Notes: generated by a model from the sequence alone, not told the origin. A DNA stretch of 6,057 bases from an uncultured Erysipelotrichaceae bacterium (GCA_900321535.1 ONWJ01000259.1:1-6057), one strand, 5' to 3'. Shown: positions 1-4,781, counted from the first letter of the stretch. A program made the numbers and translations.

Positions 1-145
<145 letters not shown>

Positions 146-179
146 TTATTAGGCAGTTGCCATTATGATATCACTTCCG

Positions 180-194
180 ACGTACTTTGTACGT
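180..194. repeat. 15-bp perfect palindrome ACGTAC-TTT-GTACGT
   Basis: Two 6-bp arms (180-185 and 189-194) are exact inverted repeats around a TTT centre. The site sits on the predicted eno start point (about 192) and just upstream of the plus-strand extended -10 at 198-206. As DNA it could be an operator for both directions. As RNA it would form a hairpin at the very 5' end of the eno mRNA, which could protect it from decay. No regulator family is recognised. Confidence 0.5.
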
Positions 195-197
195 TTT

Positions 198-206
198 TGT
201 TATAAT
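198..206 (+). promoter_or_regulatory. Extended -10 element TGtTATAAT, plus strand
   Basis: TG (198-199), one base, then a perfect TATAAT (201-206) form an extended -10, a class that can work without a good -35. The hexamer 17 bp upstream (178-183, CGACGT) is not a recognisable -35. Transcription would start near 213 and run rightward, away from eno, into a stretch with no convincing protein gene. Confidence 0.35.
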
Positions 207-227
207 TTTTCTTCGATTTCGCATCAA
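199..227 (-). promoter_or_regulatory. Putative eno promoter
   Basis: Reading the minus strand there is TTGATG (222-227, four of six matches to the -35 consensus), a 17-bp spacer, and TATAAC (199-204, five of six matches to the -10 consensus). The expected start point is near 192, giving a leader of about 59 nt before the enolase ATG at 133. The -10 overlaps a plus-strand TATAAT (201-206), and a palindrome covers the predicted start. This is by eye; no transcript data were available. Confidence 0.45.
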
Positions 228-231
228 GAAG

Positions 232-262
232 TCGGTTTTGGGACCGATTTGGGGCCCAAAAC
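232..262. repeat. Cluster of overlapping inverted repeats
   Basis: Three mutually exclusive pairings overlap here: TCGGT/ACCGA (232-236 with 243-247), GTTTTGGG/CCCAAAAC (235-242 with 255-262), and TTTGGG-g-CCCAAA (248-260). They lie just upstream of the eno -35 on the minus strand and near the 5' end of the candidate plus-strand RNA. They could be alternative RNA folds or a protein site; nothing decides between these. Confidence 0.4.
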
Positions 263-401
263 GAGGATGAAAGACGAAAAATGATAGGCAAAGCCATCGA
301 AAACAAGATTTCTTCGCCAGCATTTTCTTTCTGTATGGCGTCGAAAGCAGCGCACGGCAAAAGCTATGGATGATCTTTATGAAAAAACCAGACATTGATT
401 C

Positions 402-424
402 ATTCGATTCCATCGAGTTTTTTT
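402..424 (+). terminator. Weak intrinsic-terminator-like hairpin
   Basis: ATTCGAT (402-408) pairs with ATCGAGT (412-418) through seven pairs, one of them G-U, around a 3-nt loop; a run of T follows to 424. Only two pairs are G-C, so the hairpin is weak. No annotated plus-strand gene lies upstream, so if it works it would end the candidate RNA starting near 213. Confidence 0.35.
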
Positions 425-427
425 AAG

Positions 428-511
428 AAAATGGCAGATTTAAGCGCTCTTCAACCGGGGAAAATGGAAGTTTTAGGCATGCTTTTTGAGGCAAAAATGG
501 AAGTTTTTAGG
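428..511. repeat. Three direct repeats at 33-bp period
   Basis: Related 17-18-base units begin at 428 (AAAATGGCAGATTTAAG), 461 (AAAATGGAAGTTTTAGG) and 494 (AAAATGGAAGTTTTTAGG), each exactly 33 bp after the last. Units 2 and 3 are identical apart from one extra T; unit 1 differs at three positions. The DNA between units is not conserved, so this is not a CRISPR array. Thirty-three bases equal 11 codons, and the units fall in one frame of the small ORF at 431-544. Confidence 0.6.
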
Positions 512-544
512 AATTTTACCGAACATTTGTTCGATGATATCTAG
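431..544 (+). CDS. Possible 37-residue small protein with 11-residue repeats
   Basis: The frame starts ATG at 431 and stops TAG at 542-544. The peptide starts MADLSALQPG, continues KMEVLGMLFEA and KMEVFRNFTEH, and ends LFDDI, so the 33-bp repeats give 11-residue repeats. I do not recognise it. Against it being a gene: there is no proper Shine-Dalgarno (only AAGAA against the ATG), no clear promoter, and a LexA-type palindrome occupies codons 30-35. In its favour: the repeats keep frame and the composition is protein-like. It could be a decayed fragment or a genome-dispersed repeat. Confidence 0.2.
   Translation: MADLSALQPGKMEVLGMLFEAKMEVFRNFTEHLFDDI
520..533. promoter_or_regulatory. LexA (SOS) box-like site
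   Basis: CGAACATTTGTTCG has perfect 5-bp arms CGAAC and GTTCG separated by 4 bp, matching the Gram-positive LexA/DinR core CGAAC-N4-GTTCG known from Bacillus subtilis. Read on the minus strand the centre AAAT also fits the RNRY preference. No SOS gene is adjacent: the nearest downstream gene is thrS, about 350 bp away with its own promoter. A weak plus-strand promoter, TTTACC (515-520) and TATCTA (538-543), could span it. Binding is inferred from sequence only. Confidence 0.45.
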
Positions 545-549
545 ACTTG

Positions 550-584
550 TTGACTAAATCCGAATTAAATTCGGAAATCGTCAA
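550..584. repeat. 35-bp interrupted palindrome
   Basis: The core TCCGAATT-a-AATTCGGA (559-575) has perfect 8-bp arms about base 567. Outer arms TTGAC (550-554) and GTCAA (580-584) share the same centre of symmetry. There is no T-run after it, so it is a poor intrinsic terminator on either strand. A protein-binding operator is more plausible; the target is unknown. Confidence 0.5.
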
Positions 585-645
585 TAATTGATCATCGCGG
601 CGGACCTGAATCTCAAGGGCGCCATGCTAATGCAACATATCCCCC

Positions 646-673
646 TTGTATTTCCCTTATTTAGGACTAGAAT
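646..673 (+). promoter_or_regulatory. Putative thrS promoter
   Basis: TTGTAT (646-651) and TAGAAT (668-673) are separated by 16 bp, with four and five matches to the -35 and -10 consensus. Transcription would start near 680, immediately before the first element of the T-box fold, which supports the call. CAAGGG (614-619) and CCCTTG (643-648) form an inverted repeat over the -35. Confidence 0.5.
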
Positions 674-680
674 AAGCCTT

Positions 681-869
681 GCGTTGAAGGAGACAGACTC
701 CCTGCCAATAGGCAGAAAGAGTACCACTCCCGAGCTCTTGGGGAAATAACCCAAGCGGATTGCTTCCGTTATCGGGCACTAGTTGAGTGCGGGCTCATCT
801 TACTTTGGGCTCGAATCAAGGTGGTACCACGTATTGCAGCGTCCTTGAATGAGGGCGCTTTTATTTATA
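681..869 (+). promoter_or_regulatory. T-box riboswitch, threonine-specific, transcriptional
   Basis: The leader senses uncharged tRNA-Thr and controls readthrough into thrS. The T-box AAGGTGGTACCACG is at 818-831, with tRNA-binding bulge TGGTACC (822-828). The antiterminator pairs 816-821 with 843-848 and 829-831 with 840-842; it excludes the terminator at 838-862. Upstream are the conserved Stem IIA/B sequence CCGTTATC (766-773) with hairpin GCACT/AGTGC (776-780, 786-790), a Stem III hairpin (790-796 with 807-813) and a Stem II hairpin CTTGGG/CCCAAG (737-742, 750-755). Stem I is best folded as GGAG (689-692) with CTCC (727-730), a specifier loop with ACC (723-725) followed by A, CTC/GAG, and CTGCC/GGCAG (702-706, 711-715). 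ACC is a threonine codon, matching the gene downstream. Stem I is far shorter than the usual form. Confidence 0.95.
838..862 (+). terminator. T-box attenuator terminator
   Basis: AGCGTCCT (838-845) pairs with AGGGCGCT (852-859), one pair being G-U, around a 6-nt loop and followed by TTT and further A/T bases. Its 5' arm reuses bases 840-848 needed by the antiterminator, the mutually exclusive arrangement expected of a transcriptional T-box. Confidence 0.9.
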
Positions 870-886
870 AAGAAAGGAAAAAGAAC

Positions 887-2785
887 ATGGAACTCATCTA
901 CAAAGGCTCTAAATATAGCTTTGACCATGATGTCTCCGGTTGGGAGGCAATCAAAGCCGTCGATCCTGAGATCAAAAACAAAGTTCTCGGTTACCATGTT
1001 GGGGAAGAGGAATTCGATATGTCCTCCCTTATCCCTGACGGCGCGGTCGTGGAATTCGTCATGCCGGATACCAAAGACGGTTTTGAACGGATGAACCACT
1101 CCTGCAGCCACTTGATGGCCCAGGCGCTTCAGCATCTTTATCCAGGATGCTTATTCGGCTTTGGCCCTGCCATCGAAGAAGGCTTCTATTACGACATTGA
1201 TTTCGGAGATCGCGTCATCACCGACAAAGATTTCGCCGCAATCGAAGCCGAGATGAAGAAGCTCGTCAAGCAAGCCATCCCCTTCAAAAGACGTGAAATC
1301 TCGAAGGAAGAGGCGCTTGAGATCTTCAAGGACAATCCTTATAAAGTCGAAAGAATCTCTGAACTCGAAGGAACCATCTCCTGCTACGAGCAAGGCGATT
1401 TCGTTGACCTTTGCCGTGGCCCTCATGTCCCGAATACCTCCTATTTGAAGCACTTCAAATTGCTTTCTTTAGCCGGCGCTTATTGGAGAGGCGATTCCAA
1501 AAACAAACAGCTCACCCGCATTTATGCGACCTGCTGGGAATCGGAAGAGAAGCTCAAAGAATACTTGGAGATTCTTGAAAGAAGAAAGGCCAATGACCAT
1601 AGAAAACTCGGCAGAGAGCTCGGCTTGTTCATGCTTTCTGAGTTTGCGCCAGGCATGCCATTCTTCCTTCCAAAAGGCCAGATCATCCTTAATGAATTAG
1701 TGGCATGGTGGAGAGAATATCACGCCAAAGAAGGCTATAACGAAATCACCACCCCAACCATGATGTCCCGCAAATTGTGGGAGACCTCCGGCCATTGGGA
1801 TCATTACAAAGACAACATGTACACCACCAAGGTCGATGAAGAGACCTACGCCATCAAACCGATGAACTGCCCAGGTGCCATGCTCGTCTTCAAAAACGAC
1901 ATCCACTCCTACCGCGAACTCCCGCTCCGCCTTTCTGAGCTTGGACACGTCCACCGCCACGAAGCTAGCGGCGCCCTCAATGGTTTGTTCCGCGTCCGCG
2001 CCTTCACCCAAGACGATGCCCACATCCTCATCAGACGCGACCAAATCGAAGAGGAAGTCAAACGCATCATGGCGATCTTCGATGCGACCTATGAGATCTT
2101 CGGCTTGTCTTACAAAATCGTCTTATCCACCAGACCAGAAGACTATATCGGCGAGAAATCCTTCTGGGATGAATCCGAGGAAATCTTGGCCCGTGCTTGC
2201 AAAAACTCGGGCAGAGAATTCTCCATCAACGAAGGCGATGGCGCTTTCTATGGTCCGAAGCTTGACTTCAAGCTCCGCGATTCCATGGGCCGTACCTGGC
2301 AATGCGGCACCATCCAGTTGGATGTCAACTTGCCCCACCGCTTCGGCTGCACCTATGTCGATGAAAACGGCGAAAAGGTCGAGCCTGTCATGCTTCACCG
2401 CGTGGTATTCGGTTCCATCGAACGTTTCATCGGCATCCTCATCGAGCATTATGGCGGCGCCTTCCCAACTTGGCTCTCCCCTGTTCAGTGCCGTGTCTTG
2501 CCCGTCAACGGGGAAGCGCATGGAGAATATGCAAGCAAGGTCGTTGAGGCGTTGAAGAACGCCAACGTCCGCGTTGAGTTAGATGGCGATAACGAAAAGC
2601 TTGGATATCGCTTGAGGAAGTCTCAGGTCGAGAAAGTTCCATTCACCCTCGTCATCGGTGAAAACGAGTGCAAGGACGGAACGGTCACTTACCGCGTCTA
2701 TGGCGATCAAAAGCAAGTCACGGTCAGCTTGGATGAATTCATCCGCTTGATCCGTCATTCCATCGATAGCAAAGCGCGTTATTAA
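887..2785 (+). CDS. thrS: Threonyl-tRNA synthetase
   Basis: Class II synthetase that charges tRNA-Thr with threonine in the cytoplasm; 632 residues, a normal bacterial length. The ATG at 887 is chosen because AAAGGA (873-878) lies 8 bases upstream; the frame is open further upstream, but that part is T-box leader. Residues 1-64 are a TGS domain. The editing domain follows, with HSCSH (His71, His75) and CRGPH (Cys176, His180). The catalytic core spans about 240-525: MNCPG (Cys328), motif 2 RHEASGALNGLFRVRAFTQD with His379 just after it, and MLHRVVFGSIERFIG (His504, Arg513). Cys328, His379 and His504 are the expected zinc ligands. The anticodon-binding domain is about 530-632. Where many bacteria have MNCPGH this has MNCPGA, a variable position. 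It appears intact and is controlled by the T-box. Confidence 0.99.
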   Translation: MELIYKGSKYSFDHDVSGWEAIKAVDPEIKNKVLGYHVGEEEFDMSSLIPDGAVVEFVMPDTKDGFERMNHSCSHLMAQALQHLYPGCLFGFGPAIEEGFYYDIDFGDRVITDKDFAAIEAEMKKLVKQAIPFKRREISKEEALEIFKDNPYKVERISELEGTISCYEQGDFVDLCRGPHVPNTSYLKHFKLLSLAGAYWRGDSKNKQLTRIYATCWESEEKLKEYLEILERRKANDHRKLGRELGLFMLSEFAPGMPFFLPKGQIILNELVAWWREYHAKEGYNEITTPTMMSRKLWETSGHWDHYKDNMYTTKVDEETYAIKPMNCPGAMLVFKNDIHSYRELPLRLSELGHVHRHEASGALNGLFRVRAFTQDDAHILIRRDQIEEEVKRIMAIFDATYEIFGLSYKIVLSTRPEDYIGEKSFWDESEEILARACKNSGREFSINEGDGAFYGPKLDFKLRDSMGRTWQCGTIQLDVNLPHRFGCTYVDENGEKVEPVMLHRVVFGSIERFIGILIEHYGGAFPTWLSPVQCRVLPVNGEAHGEYASKVVEALKNANVRVELDGDNEKLGYRLRKSQVEKVPFTLVIGENECKDGTVTYRVYGDQKQVTVSLDEFIRLIRHSIDSKARY

Positions 2786-2788
2786 TCG

Positions 2789-2827
2789 AAAAAGCAGCGA
2801 GTGTTCTCCGGAATCTCGCTGCTTTTT
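2789..2827. terminator. Shared bidirectional terminator of thrS and the STAS-gene operon
   Basis: GCAGCGAG (2794-2801) pairs perfectly with CTCGCTGC (2815-2822), with an inner TTC/GAA pairing in the loop. The stem is flanked by AAAAA (2789-2793) and TTTTT (2823-2827), so it can terminate on both strands. It starts 3 bases after the thrS stop and 19 bases beyond the stop of the convergent gene. Confidence 0.93.
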
Positions 2828-2846
2828 GTTTGGCTTGATAAAGGGA

Positions 2847-3146
2847 TTAGGCGTTTAGACGCGTGATTTTCGTTATCTCGGAGAGGCCCACCATCGAGAA
2901 AACGTTGTAGATGGAATCAGGCATATTGGCGATGGAAAACTCGGGGTTACGTTGCATCAAACGCACGATGATACGGATGCCGGCGGAGGAGATATAACGT
3001 AGTTCAGCCATATCGATGACAAGGGATTGATAACGGCTTTTCTTGATGATCGCATCGATTTCGTTTTCCACGTCTTCGGCAGAAAAAGAATTGAGTTCGC
3101 CTTCTAAGAAGATGGTTAGGACTGAATCATTCAACTCGTATTTCAT
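2847..3146 (-). CDS. STAS-domain protein (anti-sigma factor antagonist-like)
   Basis: A 99-residue single-domain protein of the SpoIIAA/RsbV type. Such proteins bind a kinase/anti-sigma partner and switch by Ser or Thr phosphorylation. The fold signature is visible: an N-terminal strand pair (LTIFLEGELNSFSAE, 10-24), helix, strand LVIDMAELRYI (42-52), then SSAGIRIIVRLM (53-64). By alignment on the Gly of SSAG, Ser54 matches the phosphorylated Ser58 of B. subtilis SpoIIAA. The ATG at 3146 has an excellent Shine-Dalgarno, AGGAGG (3153-3158), six bases upstream. It is the last gene of a minus-strand cluster, 63 bp after the methyltransferase stop. No serine kinase, anti-sigma factor, sigma factor or PP2C phosphatase lies nearby, so the partner is unknown; it could instead serve in a stressosome-like or other complex. 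The family call is firm, the role is not. Confidence 0.9.
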   Translation of the reverse strand: MKYELNDSVLTIFLEGELNSFSAEDVENEIDAIIKKSRYQSLVIDMAELRYISSAGIRIIVRLMQRNPEFSIANMPDSIYNVFSMVGLSEITKITRLNA

Positions 3147-3179
3147 CGTGTTCCTCCTTGTCGCTTGATAATTTTGACT

Positions 3180-3208
3180 ATTCTATCGAGATTTGCAAGC
3201 GTTGATAA
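3180..3208 (-). promoter_or_regulatory. Possible internal promoter for the STAS gene
   Basis: On the minus strand TTATCA (3203-3208) and TAGAAT (3180-3185) are 17 bp apart. The -35 match is only four of six. The 63-bp gap between the methyltransferase and STAS genes has no terminator, so the gene may simply be cotranscribed. Confidence 0.25.
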
Positions 3209-3209
3209 T

Positions 3210-3941
3210 TCACCTTTTTTTGGCCCAGTAAAAAGCATGCATCAAGATGGCGCCTGCCATCGCGACATTGAGAGATTCCATGTTTTCCATCGATATTTTG
3301 AGGTTTTTATCGGTTTTAGAAAGCAAAGCGTCAGACATGCCTTTCCCTTCGTTGCCTAAAATCAAGGCGACTTTACTAGAAGAAAGGTCTTCTTTTTCTA
3401 AGGCCACCGCATCTTTTAAGGCGCTGCCATAGACGGCATAGCCCTTCTTTTGAAGGTCTTGGATAAAGGAGACATCCTCTTCGAAATGAAGGCGAAGATG
3501 GAACAAAGCGCCTTCGCTGCTAGCGATGGCTTTGTTATTAAACGGGGAGCAGGTCCCTTTTAAGAAAATGATGTCCTGGAAGAGGAAACTCGCCGCGGTG
3601 CGAAGCAAAGTGCCGATGTTTCCTGGGTCTTGGAGACGGTCGAGGATGAGGATGCGTTCTCCATAATCCTGCTTTTCATTGATAGAGGCGACCCCAATGA
3701 TCTTCTCAGGGGTTGAAGCTTTTGATAGCTTCTTAAGTATCGCTTCATTGACAAGATACGTCTTCACATCGGGGAGACGCGGATCTTCTAGACAATAGAC
3801 TTCTTTGAGGTGATGGGTTGAGAAAGCGACTTCGACCGAATGATATCCTTCGATGACAAAACTAGAAGGAGAAGGATGCGCTTGCAGGCGCATTAAATCC
3901 TTGATGCGTTTGTTCTCTTTGGAGGTGATGATCTCAGGCAT
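3210..3941 (-). CDS. TrmH/SpoU-family RNA 2'-O-methyltransferase
   Basis: A SAM-dependent SPOUT-class enzyme predicted to methylate a ribose 2'-OH in rRNA or tRNA; 243 residues, usual for the RlmB/YsgA-like branch. Residues about 4-85 form the L30e-like substrate-binding domain (ITSKENKRIKDLMRLQ, FVIEGYHSVEVA). The catalytic knot shows all three SpoU motifs: LDRLQDPGNIGTLLRTAASF (100-119, with Asn108 and Arg114), ILGNEGKG (194-201), and ISMENMESLNVAMAGAIL (216-233, Ser223-Leu-Asn225). The N-terminal domain favours a 23S rRNA enzyme over tRNA-specific TrmL; the exact nucleotide cannot be read from sequence. The ATG at 3941 has GAGGA (3951-3955) nine bases upstream, inside the preceding gene, and overlaps that gene's end by 8 bp, suggesting translational coupling. 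Confidence 0.94.
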   Translation of the reverse strand: MPEIITSKENKRIKDLMRLQAHPSPSSFVIEGYHSVEVAFSTHHLKEVYCLEDPRLPDVKTYLVNEAILKKLSKASTPEKIIGVASINEKQDYGERILILDRLQDPGNIGTLLRTAASFLFQDIIFLKGTCSPFNNKAIASSEGALFHLRLHFEEDVSFIQDLQKKGYAVYGSALKDAVALEKEDLSSSKVALILGNEGKGMSDALLSKTDKNLKISMENMESLNVAMAGAILMHAFYWAKKR

Positions 3942-4539
3942 GGATGTGTTTCCTCAATTTCTTATGCAACTCATCATAATGAGGGCAGTAACGATAGACA
4001 ATATCATAGAAGCCCTTTTGGTGGTTTCTTTGGAAATGATGGGCGAGCTCATGAACGATGATCGCATCGATGATCTCTCTAGAATAATGGGCTAGCGACA
4101 AGGCGTAAGTAATGCGATGGGTGGTTTTGGAATTGACCCCATATCGGCTGCTCATATCTCGGATTAAAACGGAATAAGCCGGGCTAATTTCCATCAACGC
4201 CTCGTAATAAAGCGTTTGGGAGATGCAGTAAGAAGTTAATTCCTTTTTCAGATAGGATTTGATCTGCTTTTCGGTTAGGCCTAGACGCGGAAGGCGTTGC
4301 CCAAATAGGAAATAAGAGTCTTCATCGATATCCTTATCGTATCGGTTCACTTTCTTCAATAAGGTAGGCAAGCTTCTCATCACGAAAGAGTCGATAGAGG
4401 ATAGACTCACGTGATAAGGGACCCCAATCGTAAGGCCGCCCTCCTTATTCAAACGGAGGGTCATGGAGCGTCCTTTGCGGTAATTGATCTTGGCTGAATA
4501 ATCCTGGCCAAGATAAGAATAAGAGCGCGTCACTTGCAT
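3934..4539 (-). CDS. YgjP-like (DUF45) zinc metallopeptidase
   Basis: A 201-residue soluble protein of the YgjP/DUF45 family, minigluzincin-like predicted zinc peptidases of unknown substrate. Counting from the ATG at 4539, the C-terminal part carries IVHELAHH (His163, Glu164, His167), the HExxH zinc site, followed by a third His in RNH (His173) and FYDIVYRYCPHY, the family pattern. The preceding block SSRYGVNSKTTHRITYALSLA corresponds to the family's RWGSC...I.LN..L region, though Trp-Gly-Ser-Cys is here Tyr-Gly-Val-Asn. There is no signal peptide or membrane segment. A TTG at 4545 is an alternative start but abuts the -10-like TATAAT, so the ATG is preferred. No Shine-Dalgarno precedes either start, which suggests leaderless translation. 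It is first in the cluster and overlaps the methyltransferase gene by 8 bp. Confidence 0.85.
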   Translation of the reverse strand: MQVTRSYSYLGQDYSAKINYRKGRSMTLRLNKEGGLTIGVPYHVSLSSIDSFVMRSLPTLLKKVNRYDKDIDEDSYFLFGQRLPRLGLTEKQIKSYLKKELTSYCISQTLYYEALMEISPAYSVLIRDMSSRYGVNSKTTHRITYALSLAHYSREIIDAIIVHELAHHFQRNHQKGFYDIVYRYCPHYDELHKKLRKHIHA

Positions 4540-4545
4540 AAGCAA

Positions 4546-4551
4546 ATTATA
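4546..4551 (-). promoter_or_regulatory. -10 element of the YgjP-like gene, leaderless arrangement
   Basis: A perfect TATAAT on the minus strand is followed by six bases (TTGCTT) and then the ATG at 4539, placing the expected transcription start on or next to the A of ATG. No convincing -35 is found 16-18 bp upstream, and there is no TG extension. Confidence 0.5.
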
Positions 4552-4687
4552 CCCGCGAACCGCTTTTCTTAGGTAGCGGCAATCAATAGAAAGGCGCCAA
4601 AATCAAATGGAAGAAAACCCTGCGAATCAGGCATATTTCTGAAAATCAAGTGGGATTTGCAAAGATATTTCAATATATTGGGTTTCA

Positions 4688-4698
4688 ATAGACTCTAT
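4688..4698. promoter_or_regulatory. Operator-like dyad, site 1
   Basis: ATAG-ACT-CTAT is a perfect 4-bp inverted repeat around ACT, with further matching T/A pairs two positions outside (4684-4685 with 4701-4702). It shares ACTnTATAAAACA with site 2; the centres (4693 and 4733) are exactly 40 bp apart. Confidence 0.4.
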
Positions 4699-4724
4699 AA
4701 AACATGAATGACTCTCGCATCAAA

Positions 4725-4741
4725 TTTATACACTGTATAAA
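4725..4741. promoter_or_regulatory. Operator-like dyad, site 2
   Basis: TTTATAC-ACT-GTATAAA is a perfect 7-bp inverted repeat around ACT, 17 bp in all. Its centre is 61 bp before the oxidoreductase ATG, which may also be the transcription start; that is a typical activator position. An overlapping ACTGT-ataaa-ACAGT (4732-4746) is a second possible dyad. The regulator is unknown. Confidence 0.55.
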
Positions 4742-4781
4742 ACAGTTTCACCCCGTATCACAACAATCCTGATAATCGCGA

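Larger units (their letters stand above)
213..424 (+). ncRNA. Candidate small structured RNA, about 210 nt
   Basis: This is a hypothesis from structure only. The stretch starts just after an extended -10 (198-206) and ends in a hairpin with a T-run (402-424). Its ends can pair: 234-239 (GGTTTT) with 384-389 (AAAACC), 231-233 with 391-393 after one bulged A, and 223-227 (ATCAA) with 395-399 (TTGAT), giving a closing stem of about 14 pairs. Inside are GGC-AAA-GCC (287-295) and CGCCA/TGGCG (315-319 with 336-340). I found no tmRNA, SRP RNA or RNase P motif. A closing stem plus this length is reminiscent of 6S RNA, but I cannot establish the central bubble. Two minus-strand reading frames cross the region but lack ribosome binding sites. 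It may equally be non-functional spacer. Confidence 0.3.

Noticed and set aside
281..300. GGCAAAGCC recalling part of a c-di-GMP-I riboswitch
   Set aside because: The other conserved blocks of that aptamer are missing, and no gene follows that it could control.
163..413. Two minus-strand reading frames (65 and 80 codons) upstream of eno
   Set aside because: One needs a TTG start, neither has a Shine-Dalgarno, they overlap in different frames, and the peptides look like random translation of a signal-rich spacer.
428..511. CRISPR array
   Set aside because: Only the first 17-18 bases of each 33-bp period are conserved, there are three imperfect units, and no cas gene is seen.
624..749. 41-codon ORF overlapping the thrS promoter and T-box Stem I, as a possible leader peptide
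   Set aside because: It starts upstream of the predicted transcription start, has only a weak AAGGG before the ATG, and the T-box fully explains the region.
821..886. Upstream extension of the thrS frame starting at GTG 821
   Set aside because: These 22 codons lie in the T-box and terminator hairpin; the ATG at 887 has a proper Shine-Dalgarno and begins the TGS domain.
1859..1893. MNCPGA instead of MNCPGH in ThrRS as a possible loss of function
   Set aside because: The zinc-binding Cys is retained, the other two zinc ligands are present, and this position is also Gly in other Firmicutes sequences I recall.
1697..2044. Minus-strand ORFs inside thrS (for example 1697-2044 and 2123-2521)
   Set aside because: They are antisense shadows produced by codon bias in thrS, with no recognisable domains.
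1875..2555. 226-codon plus-strand ORF inside thrS
   Set aside because: It is an out-of-frame shadow of thrS, rich in Ser, Ala and Pro, with no Shine-Dalgarno; thrS motifs are continuous across it.
3162..3201. CGCTTG/CAAGCG inverted repeat and TTGATAATT direct repeat before the STAS gene
   Set aside because: Short arms with a 28-bp loop and an AT-rich direct repeat are too weak to call as a regulatory structure.
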